Below, piece after piece: positions 39,404 through 49,970 of a stretch of DNA of 64,000 nt. Source of the stretch: Phyto melanocephala. Its lineage: Eukaryota > Arthropoda > Insecta > Diptera > Rhinophoridae. The stretch covers positions 131,916,895-131,980,894 of the forward strand of contig OW799234.1 of assembly GCA_941918925.1 (NCBI GenBank), given 5' to 3'. Position 1 is the first letter of the stretch. Each line of letters begins with the position of its first letter. The position numbers and the translations under genes were made by a program. The notes beneath the pieces were generated by a model. That model made no database searches. It saw nothing but the letters and a program-made list of their open reading frames with translations, and had not been told where the DNA came from.

Positions 39404-41135
39404 CTATGAATCTAGATTAATGACATTCTCCTCTTCACCGAAATGCTTTATAATTTCGGATAAACTTTCGTATGTACCAGTCGAGAAACCAGCGAAAGCC
39501 AATATTAAGATCAGAATATTTTTAGAATACATAAAAAGTCTCGCCGATTGGCTGGTAATATCACGTTTGACAATTATATCAATGATGGGTGGGAAGACCA
39601 AAGCCAGGGCTGTGGAGCACAATGAACCAATAAGAGAGATGAATAAGCCAAGAGCGGGAACCAGTTCAGCAATACCCACTGGAAAAAAAGAAAAATTTTT
39701 TTGAATAATTGTACAATTTTAAAAAATTATTGTTTAGTAAAATTAAAAGCAGTTCCTTGAACTTGCTTCCAACTTACATGTCACTGCCACTAAAATGGTG
39801 CGGAATGTTAAATTTCCAGTGAAGGGATGCGTATAACACTTAAACAACTGTATTATTGAAGGCAACATAATTTGTATGGCAATGTGGAACTGCAATGGAT
39901 AACCAAAGAGCACACCCATGGACACCATGATTTTAACAATTTGTGCACCGCTGCCGAGAGAAAGAGAGGAACAACAAATTAAACATTCATGCATTTACAG
40001 ATAAATAGACACTTCAACTTACATTGTATCGCCCAGATTCAATGTCAAACTGCCGGCCACATTTTCGCCCCATTTCATGTAGCCCACAAAACCAGCAACC
40101 ATAAACATTAAAGTCACCTGCAATTCAAATTAATGCTCAGATTAAAATTCTATTTTTAAACAAAGAGAAATGTTTAATTTGACTTACGAAAAACATGCCC
40201 ACATTTAAAACACCCAGAGGACGATCGAAATTATTGGGATTTTCCATGGCATTTTTCAAGGGCAACACCAAAGCAATGCCCTCGAAAGCAAAGATGGCAG
40301 TACCAAAGTATAAAGCCAACTGCATGGGATCGGTGTACAAATTACGTTCTGCAACATCGGGCAAACCATCTTTTACGCCATAATACATGGTTATACTTAA
40401 ACCACAAATCATGCAAATATTCGCTATAAATGAGACGGGGGTCAGCCATTTGAGGTTGGTAATCATGGAGCTCAGCCAAATCGGTATGAATGTTATCAGC
40501 ATAACGAAATGCACATCAATGTTTATATTATAGGCCAGTAAAATCTATAAATGAAAGAAATTTTTAATAAACCTTTCAAGTTGGTATGTCGGCGCTAAAA
40601 CCCACCTGTCTAATATTTGTACTGATAAACACGAAATATATACAACAGAAACCCAGCTGGGTAACAACTATAAACACATTCACCAATGTCTTGACAGCCT
40701 TTGACCATCCTTGTATCCTCTCTGGACCCGACTCAAAACAATGCTCTACCGTTTCGGCAAAATCAGGATATTTTTCTGAATTTTTAAGATTTTTCATTTT
40801 AACCGAACAATTAATCAACATGTGCTGGCAATGTATGCAGATCAAGGCTATGACGACTGTCAGTATGGGTGCCACAACGAGACCACCGTGTTTAAAGGCG
40901 AAACCCATGGCAAAAAGACCAGGTCCAATGTTGCCCTTAAAGAGATGTATAATAGACTGAAAGTAACTGTAGATGATATGTTTTGCTGTAGCTTTATATG
41001 TCTATAGTTTATATGTATAAGAAGGGATTAGAAAAATTTGTGCAATATTTACCTGGTGGGTATTTCCTTCTTGATGTGATTTTCAATATTGGGTGTTTCT
41101 GCTAGGCCAACATTGTTAGCCGGTGGTTTCTTCTT
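39404..41135 (-). CDS. SLC36-like proton-coupled amino acid transporter 2 (5' exon missing)
   Basis: Six exons on the minus strand: 41053-41135, 40606-40966, 40188-40544, 40023-40117, 39778-39950 and 39404-39678. All junctions are GT/AG and the frame is continuous, encoding 447 residues. The signature HLFKGNIGPGLFAMGFAFKH is followed by the multi-helix Aa_trans fold, with GTAIFAFEGIALVLPLKNAM, GYMKWGENVAGSLTLNL and GVLFGYPLQF. It parallels the transporter at 9332-11197: both have a 361-nt exon at the same place, while a 458-nt exon there is split in two here (357 + 95). The first exon found starts in phase 0 with KKKPPANN and has no ATG, so the initiating exon lies farther upstream; the next several kilobases are transposons. 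Function is amino acid/proton symport by family; the substrate is unknown. Confidence 0.87.
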
Positions 41136-41270
41136 CTAAAAATTAAGGAAAAAAATCAAAAAAAAATATTATTTTTAAAAATCTTAATTTAAAATGTTTT
41201 TTTTTTTTGATAAATTGAGTTTTTGATAAATTGATACCACATACGATTCCTTAATAAGTATATGTATGTG

Positions 41271-42209
41271 CACGCAAAGAAAAAACATGGTTGTGGTAAT
41301 CATAATCGAAGAGCAACATACTATGTTTGAATTGTATGATTGTGGTTAAAACATACAATGGCTACCAGTTATCATAATTATGTTTAATTAAAGTATCAAG
41401 CAATAATCATATACGATATATGACTACAATTGAAATCTATAATGTCTGCTATTTTCTACGGCAAATCATTATCTTTTGCTGTTAGTTACATACATATCGC
41501 TCATTTACTAATACAACGTCATAACTCAAACCTTAAAATTTTGGAGTTAATCATGCAGAATTGTTTTCCATTTCATGCTTTATATTGTGTATACGTTGCA
41601 TTTTTATATATATTTTTTATTTTACATGTTTTAAGAGAATAAGCCGTTTTTTTGTCTATATGATGAGAGCAAGTAAAAAACTTCAACTGCGATTATCTCG
41701 AAATGATTTTTTTTTTGAGTTATGACGTTGTATTAGTAAATGAGCGATATGTACATATATTGATGGTACTTCATTTTTTTTTAATTTCAATTTTTATACC
41801 AATATTTTTTTTTAGATTTTCTTGTTTATTTTTAAATTTCTCCAATTTTTGCAAAAATTTTGTGTATTTTTTTTTTTTTTTTTTGACATCTCACACCCAA
41901 ATTTTTTCAGCAAAAAGAACAGTTTAAATCAAATTATTATAAAAAACCATAGCTTGATAGCTTCGTTGTCTCACCAATTATTTAATGATTATTTGCAATT
42001 TTTAATGCTTTTAAAAAAAATAATGTTATTTTTTGTCGAATTAATTTTTTCAAAAACATACAATTCAAAACTATGATTGATTATCGTGACAAAATATTTA
42101 ATAAAATGAAACAAAAATAACTATTACTGGAAACGACAACCAAATATTGTTACAGCGAATATAATATGACCGTCGTGATCATGTTGTAACCATGATTTTT
42201 CTTTGCGTG
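41271..42209 (-). mobile_element. CACGCAAAGAAAAA-type TIR element, copy C2
   Basis: A 939-bp element with good TIRs (CACGCAAAGAAAAAACATGG and CCATGATTTTTCTTTGCGTG), inverted relative to C1 and C3. It lies just upstream of, or within the first intron of, transporter gene 2. A palindromic MITE (41493-41751) is inserted in it. Confidence 0.8.
41493..41751. mobile_element. MITE with about 37-bp perfect TIRs nested in C2
   Basis: CATATCGCTCATTTACTAAT... at 41493 is repeated inverted up to 41751 over about 37 bp (through ACGTCATAACTCAAA) without mismatch, flanked by TA on both sides. The interior is AT-rich and non-coding. C1 and C3 lack this insertion. Confidence 0.8.
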
Positions 42210-42334
42210 TGGGGGCCGCAAGAAGTTTATTTCAACGCTCACACGGATGTTTGTTAAATCGATTTCCCTATCTATAAGGATTTACTGCACGCAAAGAAAA
42301 ACCATGGTTACAACATGATCACGACGGTCATATT

Positions 42335-43770
42335 ATTATACCCTTCACCTGTGGTGCACAAGGGTATATATAGCTTTGTCATTCCGTTTGTAATTTCTAC
42401 AATTTTCATTTCCGACCCCATAAAGTATATATTTTCTGAAAGCTTATGAATAGAGGAGTCGATTAAGCCCTGACCGTCTGTCCGTCTTTTCGTCTGCCCG
42501 TCTGTCCGTGTGTTGGTTGAAATCAACTATATGTTCCTCAGATCTGTATATGGTATCAATCTCTTGGAAATATCCAGGAATGAATCGCTATTGAAATTCA
42601 GCACAATCGCCCCATAACTTTTTGAGATATGAGCAAAAAACCACGACCACCTCGTTTTTTTTCACAATTACAACAACAACATACATACATACATACATGT
42701 AAAAAACATACCAAACAAAAAAAATTACAAAAAAAAAATATTAAAAATAATAAAAAAATAATAAAAAAAAACTACAAAAAAAAATTTTAAAAAAATTTAA
42801 AAAAATATAAAAAAAAATAATAAAATATAAATAACATATTAAATAAAACAAGTAACAGTGCTATATTCGGCCGTGCCGAATCTTATATACCCTTCACAAC
42901 GTGTAGTCATACAATAACAATTGTTTGTATCACCATTCATCCCATATAAAATACGTACATATGTATATACTGGTTAGAATAAATGTGGCATCGAATCCCA
43001 GCTGAGCCAAAAAAATTTTATTTTATTTTATTTAATATATTATTTATATTTTATTATTTTTTTTTATATTTTTTTTAAATTTTTTTAAAAAAATTTTTTT
43101 AGAAAAATATTAAAAAAATTTTTTTTTAATTTTTTTAAAAATTTTTTTTTGTAGTTTTTTTTATTATTTTTTTCTTATTTTTAATATTTTTTTTTTTAAT
43201 TTTTTTTGTTTGGTATGTTTTTAACATGTATCTATGTATGTATGTTGTTGTTGTAATTGTGAAAAAAACGAGGTGGTCGTGGTTTTTTGCTCATATCTCA
43301 GAAAGTTATGGGGCGATTGTGCTGAATCAATAGCGATTCATTCCTGGATATTTCCAAGAGATTGATACCATATACAGATCTGAGGAACATATAGTTGCTT
43401 CTAAAAGTTGATTTCAACCAACACACGGACAGACGGGCAGACGGACAGACGGTCAGGGCTTAATCGACTCCTCTATTCATAAGCTTTCAGAAAATATATA
43501 CTTTATGGGGTCGGAAATGAAAATTGTAGAAATTACAAACGGAATGACAAAGCTATATATACCCTTGCGCACCACAGGTGAAGGGTATAATAAAATAAAA
43601 TTAAATTTTTTTGGCTCAGCTGGGATTCGATGCCACATTTATTCTAACTTGTACGTATGCATGTATTTTATATGAGATGAATGGTGATACAAACAGTTGT
43701 AATTGCATGACTACACGTTGTGAAGGGTATATAAGATTCGGCACGGCCGAATATAGCACTGTTACTTGTT
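42335..43770 (+). mobile_element. DINE-like element, outer copy, split by an inverted DINE
   Basis: The left part (42335-42846) begins TTATACCCTTCACCTGTGG and has the TTCCGACCCCATAAAG block. The right part (43592-43770) ends ATTCGGCACGGCCGAATATA...CTTACTTGTT. Joined, the outer copy would be about 690 bp. It is inserted in C3. Confidence 0.8.
42847..43591 (-). mobile_element. DINE-like element, inner copy inserted in the outer DINE
   Basis: A complete minus-strand copy from AACAAGTAACAGTGCTATA with hairpin ATTCGGCCGTGCCGAAT to CACAGGTGAAGGGTATA. It belongs to the same subfamily as its host element (shared GGTGCACAAGGGTATA-type end), creating a large inverted repeat. Confidence 0.8.
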
Positions 43771-44619
43771 TTTTCTAAAGCAATATTTGGTTGTCGAAAG
43801 CAAGTAATAGTTATTTTGGTTTCATTTCATTATATATTTTGTCACGATAATCAAGCGTTTGCTTGAATTGTATCATTTAATGTTTACTTTTCGTACAAGT
43901 TTCAAAATGGTTATCATTTAAAAATATTTAGTATGATTTAAAAAAATTCATTTGACAAAAATAACATTATATTCAAAAGCATTATAAATTAAAAATAATC
44001 ATTAAATAATAGGTGAGACAACAGTATGATTACAAAGCAATCAATCTATGATTTTTTTTTTAATAATAATTTGATTTCAACTGTTCTTCTTCTTGCTGAA
44101 TAAATTTTTATTATTTGAAAAGTTTGAGATGTCAAAAAAATTAACAAAAATTTTGAAAAATTAAAGAAAATATACAAATAAACGAGAAAATGTAAAAAAT
44201 ATTGGTAGAAAATTACAATTAAATTGGCAAGTACAATCAATATGTGTGTGTTACAGCAAAATACAATAATTTGCCGTAAAAAAGCAAAAAAGGTCGATTT
44301 CAATTGTAGTCATATAAAGTATATGATTATTGAATGAAGCTTAAATTAAACATAATAATGATAACTGGTAACCATTATTATTTTTAACCATAATCATACA
44401 ATTCAATCATAGTATGTTGCTCTTCGATTATGGTTACCACAAACATATTTGTTCTTTGCGTGTGCCTTACTCATAAAAATTATTAAAAATTATAAAGCTG
44501 TTCTTCTATAAAAATTCGACTTAGGAATTTTATTTTTATGACTGAGACCGTTAGAATATATATATATTTATGTGGTCGCAAATGAATACTGGTATACTTA
44601 TATGTATGTATGTATATAC

Positions 44620-44822
44620 TGTTAGAGTGATCTGGTAACCTGAATAAAATGCAACCGTTTTTCCTTATTTTACTTTATCCTTTTTCTTTTTACTATTCAA
44701 TGTACGTCAGTTGAAGTTTTTCTTTTTAAAAAGCCGCACGCATGCGATTGTAATGTATTTAACAAAAAGTGAATAAATATTATTTTATACAAATTAAACG
44801 TCTCGGTCTTTTTCTGATAACA
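44620..44822 (+). repeat. 5' LTR of the gypsy-type element
   Basis: A 203-bp repeat beginning TGTTAGAGTGATCTGG and ending TTTTCTGATAACA. AATAAA at 44772 can serve as polyadenylation signal. No clear TATA box; such short LTRs often use initiator-type promoters. Confidence 0.93.
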
Positions 44823-44838
44823 TCTCAGAAGTGGGATT
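44823..44838 (+). other. Primer binding site, tRNA-Leu type
   Basis: TCTCAGAAGTGGGATT directly follows the 5' LTR. It is complementary, with one mismatch, to the acceptor and T-arm end of insect tRNA-Leu excluding CCA, as I recall that tRNA. This would prime minus-strand synthesis. Confidence 0.6.
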
Positions 44839-45382
44839 AAAAAAAAAAAAAGAAAACTTAAACGTGAATATAAAATTTATATGTAAAACGCAAAATTAAA
44901 AGTTGAGACTCTTGAGGACATGTACCGTTATTCGGGAACGTCGCTGTCGGCTTCGCAGCAATCAAAAAAATAACGCAACAACGTGAAAACGAAACACATT
45001 CAAATGTGGAAAAAAACGAATATGTAGAGACGCGTGTGAAAACGAAATATACAAAGAAACGAAACGAAAACAAACGTATAACAAATTAATTAACGAGTAA
45101 ACGAAAATACGAACGTCAAAGAGTTAACGAAAGAATTGCTATAAACGAGTAAATAATAATAAATATAACGTAAAACAATTTGATCAATAAGAATCAAAAC
45201 AAAACACAAACGAAACGACAACAAAAGCAACGAGTGTAATTCAAAGTTAAAAAAAAAAAAAACAATAATAGAAAACGCATAACGAGAAGGTAAATTAATT
45301 TAAAAAAATTTGTACATTATAAACGGAGTGTGCTAATAAATTAAATAACGATATAAACGCAAAATAAAAGATAATTATAACG
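44839..45382 (+). other. Untranslated leader of the gypsy-type element
   Basis: A 544-nt A-rich leader with many AACGAAA-like repeats between the primer binding site and the gag-pol start. No frame of note. Confidence 0.6.
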
Positions 45383-48300
45383 ATGACAAAATTTGTGAAA
45401 ATTAATACGTTAAAGTGTGATCAATTGAAAGATTTACTGCGCTTTAGTAATTTACCGACGAGTGGACAAAAGTGTGAGTTAGTTGTGCGATTGATTGACC
45501 ATTTACAATCAGATGAAGTAGAAATGGAAGAGGAAAACGCGAACGATAATAATCCAATAAACGATATACAAGAACAAATGAATGAACTTCGTGCTACAAT
45601 GCAAAGTGTAATGTTGTTGTTGCAACAAAATATAAGTGTAAACTCAAACGCAAACGTAAATGCAAACGTAAACGCAAACGCAAATATATTAAATCCAAAT
45701 AGTGCAAATCCTCTTCAACGAAGTGAAACAATTAGTGAACGAGTTCAAAACGTAGAATCTGCAACAGTAGACAATAACATACGTGATTTGAGAAATACCG
45801 CGTCGGTTAAAGAAATTGGGGAAACATTACCGGTGTTTGATCCGTCCAAAGAAACAATTTCGGTCGAACAATTTATCTCTCGTGCAAACAAATCATTTGA
45901 GGCGTATGCGTGGAATGAAAAGTGTTTCCTATTGGCTGTGTATTCCAAACTGGCTGGCCCAGCGAAAATGTGGTTTGACGCCTCACAGGACGTATATGTA
46001 AGTTGGTCAGAATTTTCTTGTGCGTTGAATACGGAATTTTCAAGTGTTTGTGACGAGGCTGAAATTCATTTTAAAATAAGTCAATCAGTGCGGAAATCAA
46101 ATGAGAAAATTGTTGATTATTGTTTTCGTGTTAGTGCGCTTGGTAAACGATATAATTTAACGGAGAATGCAATAATGAAATATATTAAGGAAGGACTTAA
46201 TAATCGTGAATTGCAAAAGGCAATCGTTGTTACTCGGTTTAAAAATATAAAAGAAATGCGTGACGCGCTTGAAGAATACGAAAAAAACTTTGTGAAACAC
46301 GACTCAAGAAGTGATTTAAAAGATAAACGTTTAAATTTTAGAGAAAATCAATATAACGATACGAAAGATACAAAACCAAAAGGTGTTGTGTGTTACAATT
46401 GTAACGAGACTGGTCACATCTCGTCGAAATGCCAAAAGCCACAAAGGCGCAAGCGGTGCATTGACTGTCAGAAAGTTCATCAAAAGGGTGAACCCGAAAA
46501 TTGTGGAAAAAAACATTCTAACGTGCGCGAAACGAACATTAACAAAGTGAATTTTATAAAGAACATTTCTATTGAAAATAAAGGTCTTAAAGCGTTAATA
46601 GACACTGGAAGTGATTGTCACATGGTGAAAAACAGTGTCGCAACTAGTTTTACTTTTGAAAGAAAGGCATGTTTTATGAATATCAAAGGTATTTGTGGTG
46701 GTCGAAAGTTTTCTAAGGAAATAATTAAATTGCCAATCGAAATTGATAATATTAAATTCAGTTTAGACTTTCATATCGTGGACGATGACATGCTATCGTA
46801 TGATTTACTAATCGGTCAAGACATTTTCGTGAATAACAATATACGTGCTGAAATAGTTAATGGACAAATCAAATTTATAAATATGAATTCGTCTGAAAAT
46901 AATTACGTAAGTGACTCTTTTCGTGGTATAAACAATTCGTGCATGAACAACGATAACAATGATGATGTTACTAATGTATTAAATATATGCGACGAATCAA
47001 ACGAAAAAGCGATAAATAAATCTATCCAACAGATATTGGACAAACACAAGGATTTATTTGCAACGAAAACATCAGAGATTGGTAAGACAAATTTAATTAC
47101 ATTTTCTATCGAATTAGACACACCAGAGCCCTTGGCTCAGGCTCCGTTTCGAATTCCTGAACCAAAGAAGGAAATAGTATCTAAAATTATTCAAGATTTG
47201 CTCGATAGCGACATTATAGAAGAATCTGATTCAGAATACGCTAGCCCAATCGTTGTTGTCAAAAAGAAAAACGGTACGGATAGACTTTGCGTCGATTACA
47301 GGAGGATAAACCAACATATGCGAAAAGAAATTTATCCAACACCAAATATAGAAGAGCACTTGCAAAAAGCGAAACAATTTAAATATTTTTCAACGTTAGA
47401 CTTAAATAACGGATACTATCAAATCCCTGTAGATCCTACAAGCCGAAAATTTACTGCTTTCATTACTACTGACGGACTGTACCAATTTAAGCGTATGCCT
47501 TTCGGGCTTAAAAATGCACCTATTGCATTCCAGCGTCTTATGGCGAAAGTTAAATCGAAAACAGCGAAAGATGATATGATTCATTATATGGATGATATCT
47601 TGATCGGTAGTAACAACGTCGAAGAAATGGCAAATAAATTAGATAGAGTCCTAAATGTTTTGCGAGAATGCGGTTTAACCTTAAATTTAGCGAAATGTGA
47701 GTTCATGAAAACCACGATCGAATATCTAGGTCATCAACTCAACCCCAACGGTATTAGTCCAGGTAAATTGAAAACGCAGGCCATAACTAATTTCCCTAGG
47801 CCGACAAATATAACAGAATTGCGTAGATTTCTGGGACTTAGCGGCTATTTTCGAAAATTTGTTTTAGGATTCGTTTCTGAACCGTTACGTAAATTACTTT
47901 GTAAAAATACCCCCTTTACTTGGAGTGATAGTCAAAATGATGCTTTTGAGAAAATCAAACAAATCCTAACGTCACATCCCGTCGTGGTAGCTTATCGTGT
48001 TGATGCTAAGCATGAAATCCACACTGATGCTAGTTCAATTGGTCTAGCTGGTGTTTTGTTACAGGAAGAAAACGATGTTTTAAAAGTGGTTTCCTACTAC
48101 AGCCGTTCAACGACGGAATCAGAACGCAAATTCCACAGTTATGAACTGGAAACATTGGCGGTGGTTGAATCTTTAGAGCGATTTAAATATTATATATCCG
48201 GCAAAACGGTAAAAGTTGTTACTGATTGTAGCGCCGTCAGGTCGACTATGTGTAAACGAGAAATGATTCCCCGTATAGCCCGCTGGTGGTTGAGGATTCA

Positions 48301-49702
48301 AGAATACGATATTGAATTAGAATACCGGTCCGGACAACGAATGTGTCACGTGGATGCATTAAGTCGTGCCCCTTACGAAGATGCCCATGAAATGGAGGAA
48401 GCATCGTTGAACGTTATGAAAGCTGAAATCAATCATGAGGATTTTTTGTTCAGTATGCAGCTTCAAGATCCTAAACTACAGGATATAGTGCGGAAAATAC
48501 ACGCTAATGATGAAACGATAAAAGCTGAATATATTTGTAAAAATGAACGATTGTTCCGAAAGGGTGACAGAAATCTTTGGGTTGTTCCCAATACATTGCG
48601 GTGGCAATTAGTTTTTCATGCCCACAATAACTATGGTCACTTAGGAGTAGATCGCACGATTGAAAAACTTAAAGAATACGTTTGGTTCCCTCGAATGAGA
48701 AACTTCGTAAAGTCTTTCATTTCTTCATGTATCGACTGCGCATTCAACAAAAAGCCTGCTGGCAAGAAAGAAGGTGAATATCACTATACGAATATGGAGC
48801 CTGTTCCTTTTAATACCGTCCATATCGATCATCTTGGACCTTTTCCGAAAAGTAGCAAAGGCAATGAATATATACTCGCTATAATCGACGCCTTTACGAA
48901 GTATGCTATTCTACGGCCCGTCAAAACGACTTCGACAAAACATACCATCAGTATTCTCAACGACATGTCATCGACATTTGGTTTTCCTCAAAGGATTGTG
49001 AGTGACCGAGGAACATCATTTACATCAAAAGAATTTGAAAAATATTGCAACAATAATAACGTTAAACACATCCTGAACGCCGTTCGAACTCCGCGTGCGA
49101 ATGGCCAAGTCGAAAGGCTAAATCGCACGATTTTATCTATGTTGCGCCCGTCAACGACCAAAGATCGCCACTGGGACAACGAATTATATCGAATTCAATG
49201 GAGCATTAACTCTGCAAAGAATAAAACCACAAATCGTACTCCTCACGAACTGTTATTCAACTTTAAGCCCCGTGATGTCTTAGCTAACAAAATCATCTCT
49301 GTACTCCAAGATGAGGCTCCACGAGAGAATGTCAATCTAAATGATATACGAGATGATGCAGCACAACGTATCGATGACCAACGTCAAAAATCAAAACTAC
49401 GGTTTGACAGAATGCATTCGAAGCCACATGTTTACGAAATTGGTAACCTTGTGTTGGTAGAAAACGAAATCCAAAGTACCGGCACCTCTCGTAAATTGGA
49501 GCCACGGTATAAAGGCCCCTTCATCATCACCAAAATCCTTCCCAATGATCGTTATGTCATAGAAGATCTCCCTGCATCTAAACGTACAACACGACACTAC
49601 ACTTCAGTTCACTCGTCCGATGGTTTAAAACGATGGTGTCAATTGCCCGATGATGAATCATTTGAACCAACTCCAGGTATTGCCTCTGACGAAGATGATT
49701 AG
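45383..49702 (+). CDS. Gag-Pol polyprotein of the gypsy-type retrotransposon
   Basis: An uninterrupted frame of 1439 residues. Residues 1-41 form a SAP-like helix-helix motif (LKDLLRFSNLPTSGQKCELV). Residues 87-101 are an Asn-Ala/Val hexanucleotide repeat. A gag capsid-like region is followed by a CCHC zinc knuckle (C337, C340, H345, C350) and a second Cys-rich segment. The protease has the catalytic DTG at 407-409. Reverse transcriptase has the YMDD box at 735-738, RNase H a catalytic Asp at 882. Integrase shows an HHCC zinc finger and the D1149, D1208, E1244 triad (D-X58-D-X35-E), then a GPF/Y-like C-terminal domain. All catalytic residues seen are intact, so it may be active. No envelope frame exists. 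Gag and Pol are in one frame, so no ribosomal frameshift is needed for their synthesis. Confidence 0.95.
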   Translation: MTKFVKINTLKCDQLKDLLRFSNLPTSGQKCELVVRLIDHLQSDEVEMEEENANDNNPINDIQEQMNELRATMQSVMLLLQQNISVNSNANVNANVNANANILNPNSANPLQRSETISERVQNVESATVDNNIRDLRNTASVKEIGETLPVFDPSKETISVEQFISRANKSFEAYAWNEKCFLLAVYSKLAGPAKMWFDASQDVYVSWSEFSCALNTEFSSVCDEAEIHFKISQSVRKSNEKIVDYCFRVSALGKRYNLTENAIMKYIKEGLNNRELQKAIVVTRFKNIKEMRDALEEYEKNFVKHDSRSDLKDKRLNFRENQYNDTKDTKPKGVVCYNCNETGHISSKCQKPQRRKRCIDCQKVHQKGEPENCGKKHSNVRETNINKVNFIKNISIENKGLKALIDTGSDCHMVKNSVATSFTFERKACFMNIKGICGGRKFSKEIIKLPIEIDNIKFSLDFHIVDDDMLSYDLLIGQDIFVNNNIRAEIVNGQIKFINMNSSENNYVSDSFRGINNSCMNNDNNDDVTNVLNICDESNEKAINKSIQQILDKHKDLFATKTSEIGKTNLITFSIELDTPEPLAQAPFRIPEPKKEIVSKIIQDLLDSDIIEESDSEYASPIVVVKKKNGTDRLCVDYRRINQHMRKEIYPTPNIEEHLQKAKQFKYFSTLDLNNGYYQIPVDPTSRKFTAFITTDGLYQFKRMPFGLKNAPIAFQRLMAKVKSKTAKDDMIHYMDDILIGSNNVEEMANKLDRVLNVLRECGLTLNLAKCEFMKTTIEYLGHQLNPNGISPGKLKTQAITNFPRPTNITELRRFLGLSGYFRKFVLGFVSEPLRKLLCKNTPFTWSDSQNDAFEKIKQILTSHPVVVAYRVDAKHEIHTDASSIGLAGVLLQEENDVLKVVSYYSRSTTESERKFHSYELETLAVVESLERFKYYISGKTVKVVTDCSAVRSTMCKREMIPRIARWWLRIQEYDIELEYRSGQRMCHVDALSRAPYEDAHEMEEASLNVMKAEINHEDFLFSMQLQDPKLQDIVRKIHANDETIKAEYICKNERLFRKGDRNLWVVPNTLRWQLVFHAHNNYGHLGVDRTIEKLKEYVWFPRMRNFVKSFISSCIDCAFNKKPAGKKEGEYHYTNMEPVPFNTVHIDHLGPFPKSSKGNEYILAIIDAFTKYAILRPVKTTSTKHTISILNDMSSTFGFPQRIVSDRGTSFTSKEFEKYCNNNNVKHILNAVRTPRANGQVERLNRTILSMLRPSTTKDRHWDNELYRIQWSINSAKNKTTNRTPHELLFNFKPRDVLANKIISVLQDEAPRENVNLNDIRDDAAQRIDDQRQKSKLRFDRMHSKPHVYEIGNLVLVENEIQSTGTSRKLEPRYKGPFIITKILPNDRYVIEDLPASKRTTRHYTSVHSSDGLKRWCQLPDDESFEPTPGIASDEDD

Positions 49703-49735
49703 CATCGAGGACGATGATTACCAGGAACGGCCGAC

Positions 49736-49937
49736 TGTTAGAGTGATCTGGTAACCTGAATAAAATGCAACCGTTTTTCCTTATTTTACTTTATCCTTTT
49801 CTTTTTACTATTCAATGTACGTCAGTTGAAGTTTTTCTTTTTAAAAAGCCGCACGCATGCGATTGTAATGTATTTAACAAAAAGTGAATAAATATTATTT
49901 TATACAAATTAAACGTCTCGGTCTTTTTCTGATAACA
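49736..49937 (+). repeat. 3' LTR of the gypsy-type element
   Basis: A 202-bp copy of the 5' LTR, one T shorter in the TTTATCCTTTTC run. The 33 bp between the stop codon and this LTR lack a strong polypurine tract; GAGGACG and CAGGAACGG are the only purine-rich runs. Confidence 0.93.
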
Positions 49938-49970
49938 ATACCCTTTTACACTCACGAGTAAAGGGTATGA
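49938..49970 (+). mobile_element. DINE-like hairpin fragment at the LTR insertion point
   Basis: ATACCCTTTTACACTCACGA followed by GTAAAGGGTAT is the left-end hairpin type of DINE elements. The retrotransposon duplicated the ATAC of this hairpin when it inserted. Confidence 0.45.

Larger units (their letters stand above)
42288..44462 (+). mobile_element. CACGCAAAGAAAAA-type TIR element, copy C3, interrupted
   Basis: Left end CACGCAAAGAAAAACCATGG at 42288, right end GTTCTTTGCGTG at 44462, 78 bp after C2. Comparison with C2 shows a DINE pair (42335-43770) inserted after GACGGTCATATTA; without it C3 is about 740 bp. Confidence 0.8.
44620..49937 (+). mobile_element. Full-length gypsy-type (Ty3) LTR retrotransposon
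   Basis: The element is 5318 bp with LTRs of 203 and 202 bp that differ by a single T in a T run, and a 4-bp target duplication ATAC (44616-44619 and 49938-49941). LTR ends are TGTTAG...ATAACA. A primer binding site complementary to a tRNA-Leu 3' end follows the 5' LTR. One intact gag-pol frame fills 45383-49702. Near-identical LTRs and an intact frame point to a recent insertion. The protein order RT-RNase H-integrase places it in Ty3/gypsy; a single fused frame and tRNA-Leu priming suggest the mdg3/micropia-like side of the family, an inference only. Confidence 0.95.
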
